A DNA stretch of 64,000 nt from Streptomyces sp. CB02056 (lineage in GTDB: Bacteria > Actinomycetota > Actinomycetes > Streptomycetales > Streptomycetaceae). The first letter of the stretch is position 1; each line of letters opens with the position of its first letter. Shown here piece by piece: positions 52,232 to 61,008 of the stretch. Location: positions 461,576-525,575 of the forward strand of contig NZ_LIPD01000009.1 of assembly GCF_001905545.1 (NCBI RefSeq). Reading direction: 5' to 3'. The notes under the pieces were generated by a model that saw only the letters and a list, made by a program, of their open reading frames with translations, was not told the origin of the DNA and searched no databases. The translations under genes and the position numbers were made by a program.

Positions 52232-53098
52232 ATGGCGGGCGGGGTCGATCTGGTGGTGATCGGGGCGGACGGCGGGCCCGACCGGGCCTTCGGGGGTGCG
52301 GCGCTCGCGCCGGACGGTGCCCGGCAGCTCGCCGAGGTGCTGCCCGGGATGTGCTTCGACACCGGCGCGGCCGGCTGCCGGGTCACCACGGTGCCGCCGG
52401 ACGCGGACGCCAACGCCATGCTCACCGCCGTCCGGGACGCCGCCCTGCACCCCGGCCGCTGGCTGCTGGTCTGCCTGGTCGGCCAGCTGGTGGCCGATCC
52501 GCGCGGCCGCCGGCTCGCCCTGGTCACCGCCGGCAGCACCGCCGACAACGCCTACCGCCGGGGCCTGGCCTGGGACTGGGTGGTCAGCGCGATGGTGCAC
52601 GGGGACCAGGAGGAGGCGCTGCTGCTGGTCGACGCGGCGGTCGACCGGGACGCCTGGGCGGCGCTGGAGCGCGGCGAGGACGGCGCGGGCGAACTGCTGA
52701 GCTACTCGCGGGTCCCGCTGTGGGGCCGGATCGGCCGCTACAGCCCGGGCAGCCGCTACGCCCCGGGCAGACGCGGCCGGGACGCCGTCCTGCCGGGCGG
52801 GGAGGGCTCGTTCAGCCGGGCCCTGACCACCGTCCTGCGCGAGGGCGTCCCGGGTGCCCCCGCGGCCGTCTCCCCGCTCGATCTCCAGCCGGCCGTGGCC
52901 GCGCTGACGGACGGCGGGGAACCGGCCGGTAGTTCGGGTGCGCCTGGCGCGCGCCTGCTCGTTCCGCCGCACGCCGGGCGGCTCCTGATGCGCAATCGGG
53001 CCGCGGTTCGGGGCGCATTGGCCGGATTGTCGCTTTCCGAAGAACTGTTGGCCGTTCTGTGGCGGGAAAGTGCCCCGACGGAACCGCCTTCCGCGTAA
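52232..53098 (+). CDS. Unrecognised protein, possible caspase-like fold without catalytic residues
   Basis: 288 residues. I do not recognise a named family. The stretch RWLLVCLVGQLVADPRGRRLALVTAG...ARGL-like RRGLAWDWVVSAM...EALLLVDAAVDRDAWAAL has the strand-loop layout of peptidase C14 domains, where the first strand ends in GHG and a later one in DCCxSG; here these read GQL and VDAAVD, so both catalytic residues would be missing. ATG at 52232 has CAGGAGG at 52214-52220; ATG at 52208 is an alternative. Codon wobble is relaxed in the last 40 codons. The fold idea is speculative. Confidence 0.7.
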   Translation: MAGGVDLVVIGADGGPDRAFGGAALAPDGARQLAEVLPGMCFDTGAAGCRVTTVPPDADANAMLTAVRDAALHPGRWLLVCLVGQLVADPRGRRLALVTAGSTADNAYRRGLAWDWVVSAMVHGDQEEALLLVDAAVDRDAWAALERGEDGAGELLSYSRVPLWGRIGRYSPGSRYAPGRRGRDAVLPGGEGSFSRALTTVLREGVPGAPAAVSPLDLQPAVAALTDGGEPAGSSGAPGARLLVPPHAGRLLMRNRAAVRGALAGLSLSEELLAVLWRESAPTEPPSA

Positions 53099-53235
53099 GG
53101 TCAGGGGGCCTGAGGTGTTGCCGTGATGGGGTGGGTTGGCGAAGAATCGATCCCCAGCGGAAACACCGGTGGGACGGCGGAATTCTCCTGGCGGCCGTGG
53201 ATCACGGATCAGGTCGGTCGCAATGAGGTGGGGCC

Positions 53236-53859
53236 ATGCGGCAGCGCGGAAATGTGTTGCGCCCTGGGGCGGTTGGGGTCGGTGGGGCGGTTCTGGTGTT
53301 GCTGCTCGGTGCTTGTGCGGGCGGTGGTGCGGGCGGTTCCGTCGATCGCATCGGGTCGGCCGCGCCCACCGTCGCGGGAGTGAACCCGCTAACTCCTTCG
53401 AGTGGTTCGGCAAACGATTCGATCGCGCCGACCAGCGGTCCGGAAGGGGCCATGGCACGGCTGGCCCTGAAGGCGTATCAGGACTGGTGGCAGGCCCAGG
53501 CCGAGACGTTCGGGCGGTCGGATTCGGACGGTTACGGACTGGAGCAGTACTCCTCCGGTCGGGCGCTGTCCGACAGCCTGGTCAGCCTCCGGCAACTGCG
53601 CGACGCCAAAGTGGTGATGACCGGAACGCCGCGCAATTCCGCGGTGGTCAAGACCGTCGACCTGAAAGCCGATCCGCAGACCGCCGTGATCGAGGACTGC
53701 GTCGACCTGTCCGGCTGGCACCGCGTCGATGCCGTCACCGGGGCCGCCAAGGATCCCGGAGCACGCCTGAACCGGTACGTCGGAACCGCTTCCCTGCGCT
53801 GGTTCCAAGCACATTGGTTGATCTACGACTTCAAACGGGAGGTGGATCGGACATGCTGA
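53236..53859 (+). CDS. Secreted lipoprotein at the head of the Tad locus
   Basis: 207 residues. Lipoprotein signal peptide with lipobox LLLGAC (Cys about residue 27), a Ser/Gly/Pro-rich linker, then a compact domain (LALKAYQDWWQAQAETFGRSDSDGYGLEQYSSG... and VIEDCVDLSGWHRVDAVTG...RYVGTASLRWFQAHWLIYDFKRE) that looks NTF2/SnoaL-like. Function unknown. Codon wobble is clearly less GC-rich than neighbours, especially in the first 60 codons. Its stop lies inside the start of the next gene (7-nt overlap), so the two are coupled. Confidence 0.87.
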   Translation: MRQRGNVLRPGAVGVGGAVLVLLLGACAGGGAGGSVDRIGSAAPTVAGVNPLTPSSGSANDSIAPTSGPEGAMARLALKAYQDWWQAQAETFGRSDSDGYGLEQYSSGRALSDSLVSLRQLRDAKVVMTGTPRNSAVVKTVDLKADPQTAVIEDCVDLSGWHRVDAVTGAAKDPGARLNRYVGTASLRWFQAHWLIYDFKREVDRTC

Positions 53860-54800
53860 ACGCGCGGAAACCGGCCCGGCGAATCTCGGTCGTCGCGTCG
53901 ATGTCGGCCGGGTTGCTGCTGTCCTCGGCGGTGGGTGCGACCGCGGACGAACCGCCGAGCGGCGGGGCCGAGCAGTGCTACCCGAACGTGATCTGCGTGG
54001 ACGTCAATTCCGGGGGGACGACCACGACGCCCGGCGGATCGAAGCCCGGCGGTGGCGGCGGATCGGGCACCGGCCCGCAGCTGTGCAGCTACCACGACGT
54101 CCCCTGGGCCTGCCACGACCCCCAGCTGGGCTGGTTCAGCAGCGACAAGGGCTGCTACTTCCGCCCGCTGGACAACCCGCCGGCCGCCGGCGACCCGGCC
54201 TGGGGCGGCCACGACCCGAAGGACGGCTCGCTCTACACGAAGGTCTGCCCGCAGACCGACGGGGGCCTGGGCGGCGCCGAGGTCGTCTTCGAGCCCACCT
54301 CGCCGGACGGGCAGAACGTCAACGCGGAGGCCACGGCCATCCAGACCGCCTACGACCGGGTCCGCTTCCGGCCCCCGGTGGGCCGGGCCGCGCCCCAGAA
54401 AACGGCGGTGGTCAACGCCCCGGTCTGGCTCTGGGCGGACGACGCCGCGCTGCCCGCACCGGGCAACGCGTCGGTCGCGGGCATCTCGGTCACCGTCACG
54501 CCCCGGCTGGTGAAGGCGGACTGGAGCTTCGGCGACCACCTCCAGACCTCCTGCACCACGCCCGGCACGCCGTACGTCCCCGCATACGGCGACGCGAAGT
54601 CCCCGGACTGCGGCTACGAGTTCAGGACCAGCTCGGCCCGTGAGAAGAACGGCGTCTTCAGCGCCACGGTGACGATGCACTGGGAGGCCGCCGTGGTGGT
54701 CACCGGCGGGCCGAACCCGCGGAAGTTCACCATCCCGGGCATCAACCAGAGCAGCAAGCCCTTCGAGCTCAAGGTCGCCGAGATGCAGGTGCTCAACTGA
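53853..54800 (+). CDS. Secreted protein of unknown function, Tad-locus associated
   Basis: 315 residues: Sec signal peptide (to about residue 31, ATADE), a Cys-containing segment, a Gly/Thr-rich linker, then a domain with LCSYHDVPWACHDPQLGWFSSDKGCYFRPL and paired cysteines further on (TSCTTPGTPY...SPDCGYEF) suggesting disulfides. ATG at 53853 has GGGAGG at 53838-53843. It may be an adhesin or assembly factor for the pilus encoded downstream; that is inference from position and coupling. 100 nt separate it from the CpaB-like gene. Confidence 0.87.
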   Translation: MLNARKPARRISVVASMSAGLLLSSAVGATADEPPSGGAEQCYPNVICVDVNSGGTTTTPGGSKPGGGGGSGTGPQLCSYHDVPWACHDPQLGWFSSDKGCYFRPLDNPPAAGDPAWGGHDPKDGSLYTKVCPQTDGGLGGAEVVFEPTSPDGQNVNAEATAIQTAYDRVRFRPPVGRAAPQKTAVVNAPVWLWADDAALPAPGNASVAGISVTVTPRLVKADWSFGDHLQTSCTTPGTPYVPAYGDAKSPDCGYEFRTSSAREKNGVFSATVTMHWEAAVVVTGGPNPRKFTIPGINQSSKPFELKVAEMQVLN

Positions 54801-54900
54801 GCGCTCCGGCGCGGCGATCCGCGCACTGACCAGCCAGAAGAGCCAGACCGGCCGGACGAGCCGGACGAGCCAGAGACGAACGAGGGAAGGGCGGAACCCG

Positions 54901-55746
54901 GTGGAGAACCGTACGTTCGCGACGCCGGGATCCGGCACCTCCGCGGGCGCGGCGGCGTCCGTGGCACTCCCGGAGCAGCCGGAGCAGGGCGGCCCGGGCA
55001 AGGGCCGGGGGCTGCCGCACGCGCCCGGGCGGACCATGCGGGCGCGGCGGCGGCGCCCGGCGGTGCTGGCGATGGCGGTCGCGCTGATCGCGGCCGGCGG
55101 GCTGGGCGGGGCCGTCCTCTACAACAGCACCGGCCAGCGGGTCGCGGTGCTGGCGCTGGCCCGGGACGTGCCGTGGGGGCAGGTGATCACCGAGGACGAC
55201 CTGGTGGTCGCCCGGATCGCGGGGGACCCGGCGCTGCACCCGCTGGCGGCCCAGGACCGGACGAAGGCCGTCGGCATGCGGGCCGCCACCGACCTCAAGC
55301 GCGGCGCGATGCTCACCGGGGCCGACCTCGCGCAGGGACTGTCGGTGCAGCCCGGGCAGATCGTGGTCGGGGTGTCGGCCAAGCGCAGCCAGCTGCCCGC
55401 CAGCCGGCTCCAGCCCGGCGTGCAGCTGGTCGTCGTCTTCATCCCCGACAACGGCCGGGCCGACTCGCTGCCCGCCACGGTGATCACCGTCGGCCGGGTG
55501 GACACCGACGGCAGCCAGGTGATCGACGTGGCGGTCGGCACCGCCGACGGGCCCCGGCTGGCGCAGTGGGTGGCGAGCGGGCGGATCCAGGTGCTGCTCG
55601 CGCCGCGCGGCGGGGCGGCGGGCGGCGCCGCGCCGAACCCGGCGCCGAGCGGTGCGCCCTCGGCCGCCCCCGCCGCTCCTACCCCCGGGGCGACCACGCC
55701 GGGTGCCGCCACGTCCGGGGGACCGGCCGCGACGGGCGGCGCCTGA
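54901..55746 (+). CDS. CpaB/RcpC-like SAF-domain pilus assembly protein
   Basis: 281 residues. A cytoplasmic leader, one membrane helix (PAVLAMAVALIAAGGLGGAVLY), then a SAF domain: VLALARDVPWGQVITEDDLVVARIAGDP...GMRAATDLKRGAMLTGADL, and a C-terminal Pro/Ala/Gly/Thr tail. SAF domains in CpaB act in the outer sheath or pore of Tad systems; gram-positive homologues are membrane-anchored. GTG at 54901 is preceded by AAGGGCGGAA. The ATPase gene starts 1 nt inside its stop. Confidence 0.9.
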   Translation: MENRTFATPGSGTSAGAAASVALPEQPEQGGPGKGRGLPHAPGRTMRARRRRPAVLAMAVALIAAGGLGGAVLYNSTGQRVAVLALARDVPWGQVITEDDLVVARIAGDPALHPLAAQDRTKAVGMRAATDLKRGAMLTGADLAQGLSVQPGQIVVGVSAKRSQLPASRLQPGVQLVVVFIPDNGRADSLPATVITVGRVDTDGSQVIDVAVGTADGPRLAQWVASGRIQVLLAPRGGAAGGAAPNPAPSGAPSAAPAAPTPGATTPGAATSGGPAATGGA

Positions 55747-57170
55747 TGGCCGTGATCGCGGTGGTCGGCGGCCCGGGCGCACCGGGAGCCACCACCACCG
55801 CCCTGGCACTGCTGCTGTCCTGGCCGCTGCCGCCCGGCCGGCGGATCCTGCTGGTCGAGGCCGACCCGGACGGCGGCGCGGTGCTCGCCGGCGCCCTGGA
55901 GGGCCGGGTCGAGGCGGTGTACGGGTTGCGCAACCTGGCCGTCGCCGACCGGCGCGGGCTGCTCGCGCAGACCATCTGGGAGCAGCTGATCGACCTCTCG
56001 CCCGAGGGCAACGCCGAACGGCTGCTGCTGCCCGGGCTGACCGACCCCACCCAGGCGCCCGGCCTCGCCTACACCTGGGAGCCGCTCGCCGAACTGCTGC
56101 ACGGCGTGGAACAGCAGGGCTACGACGTGATCGTGGACCTCGGCCGCTCCGGCGCCACCGGCCACAGCGCGGTGCTGGCCCGCCGCGCCGACGCGGTGGT
56201 GGCGACCGTGCGCACCACGCTGCGCGGGCTGAGCGCGGTCCGGCCCCGGCTTGCCGCCCTGACCGAGGACCTGGCCGCCGCCGGCACCGGCGCGGACGCG
56301 CTCGGGCTGCTGCTGGTCGCCGAGGGGCCGTACGCCCGGGCGGAGGTGACCCGGGAGCTCGGGCTGCCGGTGCTCGGGGTGCTGCCGCACGCCCCCCGGA
56401 CGGCGAAGGTGCTCTCCGACGGCGGGGACACCACCGACCGGCGGTTCATCCGCTCGGAGCTGATGCGCACGGCGCGCTCGGCGGCGGACGAGGTGCAGCT
56501 GCTGGTCCGCCGCCGGCGCCAGCGGCTCGCGCCGGGCGCGGCGCCCGCCCAGCTGACGGCGGGCGGCCCGGTCGCGGGCCCGGTCGCGGCGGCGGTGCCG
56601 ACGCCGCCGGTCCCGGCCGCTCCGATGCCGGCGGCCCAGGCCCCGGCCCCGCCGATACCGACCCCGCCCGTGCCGATGGCGCCGCAGCCGTCGATGCCTG
56701 CGCCCGCGCCGGGCCCGTACGGGCAGTCGGCGTACGGTCCGGGCGGCCGGCCGGGGTACGGGCAGGGCGGTCACGGCCAGACCCCGTACGCGCCAGGCCC
56801 GCAGGCGCAGGGCCCGTACGCGCAGACCCCGCATGGGCAGGGACCGTACCCGCCGGGCCCGTACGGTGCGGCGGCCCACGGCCGCTCCGGGCCCGGCCGC
56901 TCCGGCTACGGGACGGCCGAGGGCGAGCAGCCCTCGTACGCCCCGCCGCAGTCCGTCCCACCGGTGATCACCACCGGACCGGTGGCGCCGCTGGCCGGGC
57001 TGGCGCCGCAGCCGGCCGCGCCGGCGCCGTTCCCGGCGCACGTCCAGTCCGCCCCGTACGGCGATCAGGATGACCAGTACCCGCTCCAGCAGCCGTTTGT
57101 GACAGACAGTCAGGACAACGTGAACGGGCCGTACCCGCACGACCCCGGGGAGGTGCTCCGTGCGCGGTAG
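55746..57170 (+). CDS. TadZ/CpaE-like MinD-ParA ATPase
   Basis: 474 residues. MinD-like domain to about residue 255: VIAVVGGPGAPGATTTALALLLSW occupies the P-loop, but its lysines are replaced (GAPGATTT instead of GGxGKTT), so ATP hydrolysis may be altered. LLVEADPDGGAV follows, and VIVDLGRSGATG is the Walker B region. The second half is a disordered Pro/Tyr/Gly tail with many PYG/GPYA units. In Tad systems TadZ localises the machine to the cell pole. ATG at 55746 shares one base with the previous stop; the next gene overlaps by 11 nt. Confidence 0.88.
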   Translation: MAVIAVVGGPGAPGATTTALALLLSWPLPPGRRILLVEADPDGGAVLAGALEGRVEAVYGLRNLAVADRRGLLAQTIWEQLIDLSPEGNAERLLLPGLTDPTQAPGLAYTWEPLAELLHGVEQQGYDVIVDLGRSGATGHSAVLARRADAVVATVRTTLRGLSAVRPRLAALTEDLAAAGTGADALGLLLVAEGPYARAEVTRELGLPVLGVLPHAPRTAKVLSDGGDTTDRRFIRSELMRTARSAADEVQLLVRRRRQRLAPGAAPAQLTAGGPVAGPVAAAVPTPPVPAAPMPAAQAPAPPIPTPPVPMAPQPSMPAPAPGPYGQSAYGPGGRPGYGQGGHGQTPYAPGPQAQGPYAQTPHGQGPYPPGPYGAAAHGRSGPGRSGYGTAEGEQPSYAPPQSVPPVITTGPVAPLAGLAPQPAAPAPFPAHVQSAPYGDQDDQYPLQQPFVTDSQDNVNGPYPHDPGEVLRAR

Positions 57171-58800
57171 CCCCCTGCACCAGCGTCCCAGCGCCGATCC
57201 GGCCGCGCTGCCCTGGGCGGGGCCGGTGACCGGGCCCGCGCCGGTGACCGGTCCGGTCGCCCCGGCGCACGGGTACCAGCCCGGCCCGGTCGCGCCCCAG
57301 CCCGGCCCGGCGCAGCCCGTCGCGCCGCAGCCCGTCCCGCCGGGTGCGGCCGCCGGGCCCACCGCCGTGCCCTCCCAGCTGCCCTCGCTGGACCTGCGCG
57401 GCTCCGCCACCCGGCCCGTCGTGGACCCGCAGGTCGCCCGCGAGCTCAAGCGCCAGGTCGCGGCCGAACTGCACCAGCAGATCACCCGGTTGACGCTCTC
57501 CTCCGGCTCCGAGCCGGACCGCGCCACCCGCCGCCAGCGCGGCCGGGCGCTGATCGAGGAGGCCGTCGCCCGGTGGTCCGACGCGTACGCCCAGACCCAC
57601 GGCATCCCGCCCACCCGGGATCAGGACCGCGCCCTCGCCGAGGCCGTCTTCGACCTGCTGTTCCGGGCCGGCCGGCTCCAGCCCTACCTGGACGACCCGG
57701 AGATCGAGAACATCCTGATCAACGGCTGTGACGACGTCTGGGTCTCCAAGGTGCACCAACCCCTGCGCCAGGTACCGCCGGTGGCCGACAGCGACGCCGA
57801 ACTCGTCGAACTGCTCCAGGATCTGGCCCGCCAGCACGGCGGCGGCGAGCGCAGCCTGTCCACCGCCAGCCCGACCCTCGCGCTGCGGCTGGAGGGCGGC
57901 ATGCGCCTCCAGGCGCTCACCGAGGTGACGCCCCGCCCGTACGTGGCGATCCGGCGCCACCGGGTGGCCTCCGCGACGCTCCCCGAGATGGTCGAACTCG
58001 GCACCCTGGACGCCACCTTGGCGGCCTTCCTGGCCGCCGCGATCCGGGCCCGGAAGAATGTGATGATCACCGGCACCCAGGGCGTCGGCAAGACCAGCCT
58101 GCTGCGCGCGATGGCCGCCGAGATCCCGCCGGACGAGCGGATCGGCACCCTGGAGTCGGAGTTCGAACTCTGGCTGCACACCCTCGGCCACCTGCGCCAG
58201 GTCGTCCCGATGGAGGCCCGCGAGGGCAACGGCGAGCGCGTCGAGGGGCGCCTGGCCGGGGAGTTGACCCTCGGCGACCTCATCCCGGCCGCGCTGCGGA
58301 TGACGCTCTCGCGGATCATCGTCGGGGAGGTCCGCTCCGGCGAGGTCGTCCCGATGCTGCGGGTGATGACCAACGGCGAGGGCGGCTCGATGTGCACCCT
58401 GCACGCCCGCGGCCCGCACATGGTCGTCGACCGCATCGCCGAACTCTGCCTGGAGTACGGCTCGCACATGACCGACTCACTCGCCTACCGGCTCACCGCC
58501 AACGCCCTGGACCTCATCGTGCACGTCACCATGGTCGACGAGACCGCCGTCGGCGGCCGCCGGCACCGCTTCGTCTCCCACGTCCTGGAGGTCACCGGCC
58601 TCGGGGAGAGCGGCCGGCCCGCGCTGAACACCGTCTTCGGCCCCCGGCCGGACCTCGGCGAGCCGCGGGCCGTCCCGCACACCCCGCCGCAGTGCCTGGA
58701 CGACCTGCGCCGGGCCGGCTTCGACGCCTCGCTGCTCGGCTCCCGGTACGGGAGTTGGGCCACCCCGCTGCAGCTGCGGATCGGCGGTGGCACCCGGTGA
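57160..58800 (+). CDS. tadA: TadA/CpaF secretion ATPase
   Basis: Motor ATPase for pilus assembly. 546 residues: Pro-rich N-terminus (about 75 residues), N-domain with DPEIENILINGCDDVWV, then Walker A GTQGVGKTS (305-313), Asp box region TLESEFELWLHTLG, Walker B RIIVGEVRSGEVVPML (385-400) and His box GGSMCTLHAR (408-417). GTG at 57160 overlaps the TadZ-like gene. The TadB gene begins within its stop. Full length, no sign of damage. Confidence 0.95.
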   Translation: MRGSPLHQRPSADPAALPWAGPVTGPAPVTGPVAPAHGYQPGPVAPQPGPAQPVAPQPVPPGAAAGPTAVPSQLPSLDLRGSATRPVVDPQVARELKRQVAAELHQQITRLTLSSGSEPDRATRRQRGRALIEEAVARWSDAYAQTHGIPPTRDQDRALAEAVFDLLFRAGRLQPYLDDPEIENILINGCDDVWVSKVHQPLRQVPPVADSDAELVELLQDLARQHGGGERSLSTASPTLALRLEGGMRLQALTEVTPRPYVAIRRHRVASATLPEMVELGTLDATLAAFLAAAIRARKNVMITGTQGVGKTSLLRAMAAEIPPDERIGTLESEFELWLHTLGHLRQVVPMEAREGNGERVEGRLAGELTLGDLIPAALRMTLSRIIVGEVRSGEVVPMLRVMTNGEGGSMCTLHARGPHMVVDRIAELCLEYGSHMTDSLAYRLTANALDLIVHVTMVDETAVGGRRHRFVSHVLEVTGLGESGRPALNTVFGPRPDLGEPRAVPHTPPQCLDDLRRAGFDASLLGSRYGSWATPLQLRIGGGTR

Positions 58801-59765
58801 TGCTGCTCTTCGCCCTGTGCGGGCTGGCGGTCGCGGGCGGCATGGTCGCCCTGGCGCTCTGGGCCCGCGGCAGCGAGCCCGGCGACGAGGACGAGGCCGA
58901 GCGGGCGGTCAACCCGCTGGCCGGCCGGCTCCACGTGTTCTGGTACGGCGCGCCCGGGACGGCCGGGCACCGGATGGTGCGGCTGCGCCGCGTCCAACTG
59001 CCGCTGGCGCTCGCCGGCGCGCCGCTGGCCTGGCTGTTCACCGGCATCCCGCTGACCGCGCTGCTGGTGCCGCTGGCCGTCTTCGGCCTGCCCTGGCTGT
59101 TCGACACCACCCGCCCGGACACCCACCGGATCGAGCGGCTGGAGGCGCTCTCCGAGTGGACCCAGCGGATCGCCGACGTGCTGCTGCTCGGGGTCGGCCT
59201 CAACCAGGCCATCGTCACCAGCCGGCGCACCGCCCCGGCCGCCCTGGAGGACGAGATCGGCGAGCTGGCCGCCCGGCTGCAGGCCCGCTGGCGGCCCGAG
59301 GAGGCGCTGCGCGCCTTCGCCGACAGCCTCGCCGACGCCACCGCCGACAAGGTGCTCGCCGCGCTCGTGCTGCGGGCCGGGGACAGCGGCCCCGGCCTGG
59401 CCCGCACGCTCTCCGACATGGCCGACTCGGTGCGCGAGGAGGTCCGCCAGCGCCGCGCCATCGAGGCCGACCGGGCCAAGCACCGGACCACCATCCGCTG
59501 GCTGGTCGGCATCATCGTGCTGGTCGTCACCGTCGGCTCCTTCAACACCGAGTACACCCGGCCGTACGGGACCTTCCTCGGCCAGGTGGTGCTCGCCGTG
59601 GTCGCCGCCCTGTTCGTGGCGATCATCGCCTGGATGCGGGCGCTGGCCTCCCACCCGCCGGTGCCCCGGCTGCTGACGCCCGACCGGCGCAGCAGGAGCG
59701 GACGGCGGACCAGCGCCGCGCCGACCGGGCCGGAGCCGGCCGAGCAGCTCGGGGAGGTCCGATGA
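58797..59765 (+). CDS. tadB: TadB inner-membrane pilus assembly protein
   Basis: 322 residues, T2SF-type. N-terminal helix (LLFALCGLAVAGGMVALALW), a second pair near residue 75, a cytoplasmic four-helix T2SF domain (EALSEWTQRIADVLLLGVGLNQAIVTSRRTAP, ADKVLAALVLRAGDSGPGLARTLSDMADSV) and two C-terminal helices. GTG at 58797 overlaps the TadA stop (GTGA); the ATG directly after it is an alternative start. Basic, Ser-rich C-terminus. Confidence 0.92.
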   Translation: MMLLFALCGLAVAGGMVALALWARGSEPGDEDEAERAVNPLAGRLHVFWYGAPGTAGHRMVRLRRVQLPLALAGAPLAWLFTGIPLTALLVPLAVFGLPWLFDTTRPDTHRIERLEALSEWTQRIADVLLLGVGLNQAIVTSRRTAPAALEDEIGELAARLQARWRPEEALRAFADSLADATADKVLAALVLRAGDSGPGLARTLSDMADSVREEVRQRRAIEADRAKHRTTIRWLVGIIVLVVTVGSFNTEYTRPYGTFLGQVVLAVVAALFVAIIAWMRALASHPPVPRLLTPDRRSRSGRRTSAAPTGPEPAEQLGEVR

Positions 59766-60640
59766 TCTCCCCCTGGTCCGTGCTGGCCGGCGCCGCCGCG
59801 GCCGGCGGCCTCGCCCTCCTGGTCGCCGAACTGCGGCCGGCGCCACCGGACCTGCGCCAGGCGCTGGACCGGCTGCACGCCACCCCCGCCGACCGCGAGC
59901 AGGACCCGGACGAGCGGCCCCGCTGGTACGACCGGATCGGCGAGCGGTCCGTCCACCTGCGCGGGGTCTCCGTCCCGCGCCGCGAGCTCGCCCTGATCGG
60001 CCGCACCCCGGCCCGGTTCATGGTGCACAAGCTGCTGTTCTCCGCGCTCGGCCTGCTGCTGCCCGCCTACCTGGGCGCGATGGCCGTGCTGATGGGCGTC
60101 GGCCTGCCGTTCGCCCTGCCGCTGGTCGCCGGGCCGCTGCTGGCCGGACTGCTCTGGTTCGTCCCGGACGCCGTCGTGCGCGGCGAGGCCAAGGAGGCGC
60201 GCACCGAGTACCTGCACGGCATCGCCGCCTACCTGGAGCTCGTCGCGATGGAGCGGGCCGCCGACTGCGGCCCCGCCGAGGCGCTGCGCCGGGCCGCCGC
60301 GGTCGGGCGGGGCGCGGTGTTCCGGCGGATCCGCGACGCGCTGGAGCGCGCGGCCACCGACCGGCTCCCGCCGTGGGCCGGACTCGACGCGCTGGCCGAG
60401 GAGTTGGGGCTCAGCCCGCTCCAGGACGTGGCCGACATCATGCGGCTGTCCGGCAACGACGGCGCCGCCGTGTACGACACCCTGCGGGCCCGCGCCAAGG
60501 GCCTGCGCGGGGAACTGCTCGCCGAGGACCTCGCCCGCGCGAACGCCGACAGCGAGCGGATGGTCGCGCCCGGGGCCGCCCTGACCCTGCTGATGACCGT
60601 CCTGATCGTCTTCCCCGCGCTGCACCAGATGCTCAACTGA
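59762..60640 (+). CDS. tadC: TadC inner-membrane pilus assembly protein
   Basis: 292 residues, the second T2SF-type platform protein. One N-terminal helix, a membrane pair near 100-150 (LLFSALGLLLPAYLGAMAVLMGVGLPFALPL), T2SF domain (YLHGIAAYLELVAMERAADCGPAEALRRAAAVG, LSPLQDVADIMRLSGNDGAAVYDTLRARA) and a C-terminal helix ending FPALHQMLN. ATG at 59762 overlaps the TadB stop (ATGA). Confidence 0.93.
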   Translation: MISPWSVLAGAAAAGGLALLVAELRPAPPDLRQALDRLHATPADREQDPDERPRWYDRIGERSVHLRGVSVPRRELALIGRTPARFMVHKLLFSALGLLLPAYLGAMAVLMGVGLPFALPLVAGPLLAGLLWFVPDAVVRGEAKEARTEYLHGIAAYLELVAMERAADCGPAEALRRAAAVGRGAVFRRIRDALERAATDRLPPWAGLDALAEELGLSPLQDVADIMRLSGNDGAAVYDTLRARAKGLRGELLAEDLARANADSERMVAPGAALTLLMTVLIVFPALHQMLN

Positions 60641-60699
60641 CAGCCGTCCCAGAGCAGCCGACACCACACCACACCGCCACGTCCCTCCGGAGAGACCCG

Positions 60700-61008
60700 A
60701 TGACCGTACGACTCGTCCAACTGGCAGACCGGGTGCTGCGCCCCGTCCTGCTACCGGTCCAGTTCGCACTCCTGCTGTTCACCCTGCGGCTCGGCCGGCT
60801 GCGGGCCGCCCGCGCGCGCGGCGACCGCGGTGCGATCAGCATCGAACTCGCCCTCGCCATCATCGCGTTGGTCTTCGTCGCGGGTGCCGTGGCGACCGCG
60901 CTCTACCTGCTGAAGGACAAGGTCGTCAAGAAGGTCGAGCAGGACCCGAACATGCCGGGTGCGGGCGGAGCGGGCGGAGCGGGCGGCGCGGGCGGCGCCA
61001 CCCCGTGA
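60700..61008 (+). CDS. Flp-type prepilin
   Basis: 102 residues. A 42-residue basic leader precedes DRGAISIELALAIIALVFVAGAVATALYLL: cleavage after Gly in RG-AISIE would put Glu at +5, the type IV prepilin rule. The mature protein is a single hydrophobic helix with a KDKVVKKVEQD segment and a (GAG)n-rich tail, fitting a Flp major pilin, though the leader itself contains a hydrophobic stretch. ATG at 60700 has CCGGAGAG at 60687-60694. The 59-nt gap before it is the only break in the tadA-tadE run, so it could have separate dosage control. Confidence 0.85.
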   Translation: MTVRLVQLADRVLRPVLLPVQFALLLFTLRLGRLRAARARGDRGAISIELALAIIALVFVAGAVATALYLLKDKVVKKVEQDPNMPGAGGAGGAGGAGGATP

